A DNA stretch of 64,000 bases, from contig VFFE01007073.1 of the NCBI GenBank assembly GCA_008921705.1, forward strand, positions 114,370 to 178,369, written 5' to 3'. Both the position numbers and the translations under genes were made by a program. Below are positions 62,801 to 64,000 of the stretch, in pieces (position 1 is the first letter of the stretch; each line of letters starts with the position of its first letter). This DNA is from Burhinus oedicnemus (taxonomy: Eukaryota; Chordata; Aves; Charadriiformes; Burhinidae). Below the pieces are notes generated by a model, which saw only the letters and a program-made list of their open reading frames with translations, ran no database searches and was not told where the DNA came from.

Positions 62801-64000
62801 GGTAGAAATCTGCATGTTACGAATGTTTGTGACTGCTGAGATGCACTTTTCCCTGAAAACAGGAGGAGCCAAACGCACCAGCCCACTTGGGGCTGCAGGT
62901 AAGAAAGACAGGCAGGCAGTCACCTGGGATTTCAGGATTAAGCACCAGGACATCATTCGTAACCATACAGAACTCAGCTTAACGTGCTCAGCCCGCTCTC
63001 TAGACTGTAGCAATCAAAACCAGTTTTTGTAAAGACCTTTATGCTTGATGTGATTTCTTTGCAGAAGTCTAGTAGCAAGGAGAGTTCTGTGAAAGCACTC
63101 CCCAGCAGCGCATCAGAACCCAGTCAGCTGAGCCTTAGTGACTCCAGCATGCCACCAACTCCTGTGACTCCCGTGACACCAACTGCACCAGCATTGCCAG
63201 CAACGCCTATTTCACCCCCACCAGTGTCTGTGGTTAGCAAGAGTGTATCTAGCGCTGGATCAGAGCCAGCAAAACCCAGCCAGAGGTACTTTTTCTGTCT
63301 CATACATCGCATGTGAATGTTACTGGTTCTTTCTCAAGCATTTCCTACGTCTTTGCTGATCTACTGGCTTTATCTTTTCTGTAGCGTTCTTCTGGTGTCA
63401 TCCCCTACCATGCCACAGCTTGGCACATTGCTTTCCACAGCCCAGAGTTCACAGACACAGCCGGGGCCACAGCCACCTCCCACCCGGGTGGTAAGTCATA
63501 CCACTTCCTCAGGACTGCCACAGGTCCGGGTGGTCACTGCCCAGTCCAGCCTCCCAGCTGTGTCTCAGCAAGCCCCGGTGGTAACCCAGCAGCAGCAACC
63601 TACGTCAGTGCCTCAAATCCGCGTTCCAGCTACAGCCACGCAAACCAAAGTGCTCCCCCAGGTCAGTTTGGCTGCATGGAAATAGTGGAGTAGCTCTGAC
63701 TTCTGCTATGTCGGTATGGTGCACAGGGATTACTTGCTTGCTTGGAACATGCAGTAACTGCAGAGCAAGAGCATAGAAACAATTGTGCATAAATAATACT
63801 TGTCAGTGGTCCTTTTTTCCTCCCTATTGTCTGTTTATTTGGCACCATTAAATTGTCCATTACAGTAAAAAGTCCATAGAACTCGCAAGCTATAAGGCGC
63901 GAGACAAAAAAGTAAATTATTAGTCTGTTAGTGTTGTGTTAGTCTGTTCATAGGCTGCCTCTTTGTCTTTCTGTAGGCTGTGATGACTCTGCCGGTAAAA
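50752..64000 (+). CDS. NFRKB: NFRKB, nuclear factor related to kappa-B-binding protein (gene span, 21 coding exons, 3' end beyond window)
   Basis: Metazoan-specific subunit of the INO80 chromatin-remodelling complex (INO80G). It binds UCH37/UCHL5 through a DEUBAD domain and holds that deubiquitinase inactive in the complex. The joined exons give about 860 residues; the mammalian protein is about 1,300, so the Ser/Thr/Val-rich C-terminal third is missing from the window. Order: DEUBAD about 39-156, an acidic and basic linker, a Lys-rich coiled segment about 309-325, a winged-helix-like domain about 370-490, the conserved block from RTDYVVRP to the [14 protein letters not shown] motif, then a Pro/Thr/Ser-rich tail. 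Phases agree across all 21 exons. An antisense endogenous retrovirus lies between coding exons 6 and 7. Confidence 0.97.
51332..51533 (+). CDS. NFRKB: NFRKB coding exon 2 (DEUBAD)
   Basis: [19 protein letters not shown]..., then [19 protein letters not shown]. This is the core of the DEUBAD domain that contacts UCH37. Phase 1 at the 3' end, donor gtcagt. Confidence 0.96.
51655..51782 (+). CDS. NFRKB: NFRKB coding exon 3 (end of DEUBAD)
   Basis: [19 protein letters not shown]..., ending [11 protein letters not shown] at residue 156. Just upstream, an 11-nt unit (catcaatagtt) occurs twice, at 51586-51596 and 51607-51617. Donor gtgagt. Confidence 0.96.
52827..53001 (+). CDS. NFRKB: NFRKB coding exon 4
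   Basis: [10 protein letters not shown]... through [20 protein letters not shown]. Basic then acidic. It ends one base into an Asp codon, donor gtaatg. Confidence 0.95.
53202..53303 (+). CDS. NFRKB: NFRKB coding exon 5
   Basis: [20 protein letters not shown]..., a Ser/Pro-rich linker likely to be phosphorylated, then [13 protein letters not shown]. Acceptor ttttag, donor gtgaga. Confidence 0.95.
53895..53968 (+). CDS. NFRKB: NFRKB coding exon 6
   Basis: 74 nt encoding [20 protein letters not shown] and RKRQP. The provirus at 54138 begins 169 bp after its donor (gtaaga). Confidence 0.95.
54132..54137. repeat. Target-site duplication, left copy (agcgta)
   Basis: The six bases agcgta directly precede the left LTR and recur at 55085-55090 directly after the right LTR. 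A 6-bp duplication is typical of alpha- and betaretroviral integration. Confidence 0.85.
54138..54510 (-). repeat. Complete 3' LTR (373 bp)
   Basis: On the minus strand it runs from TGTTGCAG to CGTCGCA. It contains a CCAAT box (about 54258-54263), TATA-like AT-rich sequence near 54220-54240 and an AATAAA signal (TTTATT on +, 54197-54202) near the R/U5 side. The LTR therefore brings its own promoter and poly(A) signals, antisense to NFRKB. Confidence 0.85.
54441..54701 (-). pseudogene. Env transmembrane C-terminal fragment of the ERV (broken)
   Basis: A frame of about 86 codons on the minus strand with a strongly hydrophobic Leu/Ile/Val span (about 16 residues) followed by a Lys-rich tail, as in the membrane anchor and cytoplasmic tail of a retroviral envelope protein. 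The tail reads through the polypurine tract and stops inside LTR U3. A TGA precedes the frame, and envelope-like sequence upstream (54702-54825) is in a different frame, so there is a frame break near 54680. No receptor-binding part is present. Confidence 0.6.
54511..54530 (-). other. Retroviral polypurine tract
   Basis: On the minus strand a purine run (AAAAGAAAAAAGGGGG, then AAT) immediately precedes the TG of the 3' LTR. This is the primer site for plus-strand DNA synthesis in retroviruses and fixes the element's orientation. Confidence 0.8.
54826..54845. other. Assembly gap (20 N)
   Basis: Twenty N between the env-like remnant and the partial 5' LTR. The true length is unknown. Its place, exactly where a proviral interior should be, suggests a repeat-induced collapse. 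Confidence 0.95.
54846..55084 (-). repeat. Partial 5' LTR
   Basis: 239 bp aligned with 54268-54510 of the other LTR. By hand I count nine substitutions and one 4-bp indel, about 4% divergence. The R-U5 side is lost in the N gap. Confidence 0.85.
55085..55090. repeat. Target-site duplication, right copy (agcgta)
   Basis: Matches 54132-54137 exactly and abuts the CA end of the right LTR. Confidence 0.85.
55333..55417 (+). CDS. NFRKB: NFRKB coding exon 7
   Basis: [20 protein letters not shown] then AGRKGSLA. First exon after the provirus; the acceptor is gtgtag. Phase fits the joint with exon 6 (RQP|DHPD), so the insertion has not altered the coding sequence. Confidence 0.96.
55900..56080 (+). 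CDS. NFRKB: NFRKB coding exon 8 (Lys-rich segment)
   Basis: [20 protein letters not shown]..., a highly charged likely helical segment and candidate nuclear localisation signal, then an acidic/Ser region ending SSVKEE. Donor gtaagt, split Glu codon. Confidence 0.95.
56281..56389 (+). CDS. NFRKB: NFRKB coding exon 9 (start of winged-helix-like domain)
   Basis: [19 protein letters not shown] then [10 protein letters not shown]..., the beginning of the winged-helix-like domain known structurally from the human protein (about 370-495). Donor gtaagg. Confidence 0.96.
56866..56992 (+). CDS. NFRKB: NFRKB coding exon 10
   Basis: [20 protein letters not shown]... then [14 protein letters not shown], the middle of the winged-helix-like domain. 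Split codon at the 3' end, donor gtaaga. Confidence 0.96.
57905..57970 (+). CDS. NFRKB: NFRKB coding exon 11
   Basis: 66 nt, [20 protein letters not shown]. Acceptor gtag after a T-rich tract, donor gtgagt. Phase 1 at both ends. Confidence 0.96.
58955..59034 (+). CDS. NFRKB: NFRKB coding exon 12 (end of winged-helix-like domain)
   Basis: [20 protein letters not shown] then DQTFFK. It closes the domain near residue 489. Acceptor actag, donor gtgagt. Confidence 0.95.
59116..59159 (+). CDS. NFRKB: NFRKB coding exon 13
   Basis: A small 44-nt exon encoding [14 protein letters not shown] plus a split Val codon. Only an 81-nt intron separates it from exon 12. Confidence 0.95.
59557..59617 (+). CDS. 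NFRKB: NFRKB coding exon 14
   Basis: 61 nt, [20 protein letters not shown], highly conserved. Donor gtaaga, phase 0. Confidence 0.96.
60433..60607 (+). CDS. NFRKB: NFRKB coding exon 15
   Basis: [20 protein letters not shown] then [20 protein letters not shown] and the AYVTILSL end. This is the most conserved block of the family. Donor gtaagg with one base carried over. Confidence 0.97.
61195..61301 (+). CDS. NFRKB: NFRKB coding exon 16
   Basis: [20 protein letters not shown] then [16 protein letters not shown]. Acceptor ttcag, donor CAA|gtaagt. Confidence 0.96.
61769..61892 (+). CDS. NFRKB: NFRKB coding exon 17
   Basis: [20 protein letters not shown] then [20 protein letters not shown], an HTH-like conserved block. 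Split Glu codon, donor gtaagc. Confidence 0.96.
62304..62383 (+). CDS. NFRKB: NFRKB coding exon 18
   Basis: [20 protein letters not shown] then KPPAKM, an Ala/Lys/Gln-rich helix. Donor gtaaat, phase 0. Confidence 0.95.
63065..63285 (+). CDS. NFRKB: NFRKB coding exon 19
   Basis: [20 protein letters not shown] then the TPVTPVTPT repeat and Pro-rich ISPPPVSVV. Low complexity and probably disordered. Donor gtactt. Confidence 0.94.
63385..63661 (+). CDS. NFRKB: NFRKB coding exon 20
   Basis: [20 protein letters not shown] and on through Gln/Pro-rich sequence to [15 protein letters not shown]. Acceptor ctgtag, donor gtcagt. Confidence 0.94.
63977..64000 (+). CDS. NFRKB: NFRKB coding exon 21 (cut by window end)
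   Basis: Eight codons visible, AVMTLPVK, matching the conserved VPVK region that follows the QTKVVPQ segment in mammals. The exon and the rest of the gene continue past the window. Confidence 0.88.

Noticed and set aside
1..64000. CRISPR arrays, operons, bacterial insertion sequences
   Set aside because: The window is intron-rich vertebrate nuclear DNA; no regularly spaced repeats or prokaryotic gene layout are seen.

Overview
The window is bird nuclear DNA. It carries two large intron-containing vertebrate genes, a CR1 LINE with the typical avian 3' end, remnants of older L3/CR1 and MIR-type SINEs, and a retroviral insertion flanked by a 6-bp target duplication, as expected for an avian alpharetrovirus-like element. 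Spliced exons match vertebrate PRDM10 and NFRKB closely enough to name them. The two genes are also neighbours in mammals (human 11q24.3), so synteny is conserved. All exon borders were read by eye from splice signals and reading phase.

Layout: (1) 1-4000 has no confident gene. There is an old L3/CR1 fragment at about 2.23-2.45 kb and weak exon-like minus-strand reading frames at 94-1101. (2) 3970-4210 is the only CpG-rich patch in the first 12.8 kb. It has three inverted CCAAT boxes and a TATA box and points rightward; it is the best candidate for the PRDM10 promoter and noncoding first exon. (3) 4.6-12.9 kb is AT-rich noncoding DNA with a near-perfect octamer palindrome at 11958-11978. (4) 12982-46452 holds PRDM10 on the + strand in 23 coding exons, including a 12-nt microexon and one GC-AG intron. 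Its product of about 1,206 residues has an acidic N-terminal stretch, a zinc-knuckle and PR domain, AT-hook-like basic repeats, ten C2H2 fingers and a Gln/Thr-rich tail. (5) 46453-~49590 is the likely PRDM10 3' UTR. (6) About 49630-50052 is a CpG-island promoter and noncoding exon 1 of NFRKB, starting within roughly 100 bp of the likely PRDM10 poly(A) site. (7) 50752 to the window end holds the first 21 coding exons of NFRKB (about 860 residues, estimated two thirds of the protein), with the DEUBAD and winged-helix-like domains complete. (8) 54138-55084, in the intron after NFRKB coding exon 6, is an antisense endogenous retrovirus whose interior is hidden by a 20-N assembly gap.

Both genes encode nuclear chromatin or transcription proteins: PRDM10 is a DNA-binding regulator, and NFRKB is a metazoan-specific INO80 subunit that binds the deubiquitinase UCH37. 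They lie head to tail on one strand almost without spacer. The most notable items are the collapsed provirus, the PRDM10 microexon and GC donor, the overlapping upstream ORF of NFRKB, and a palindromic MITE-like repeat at 29908-30008. I found no wholly new biological system.
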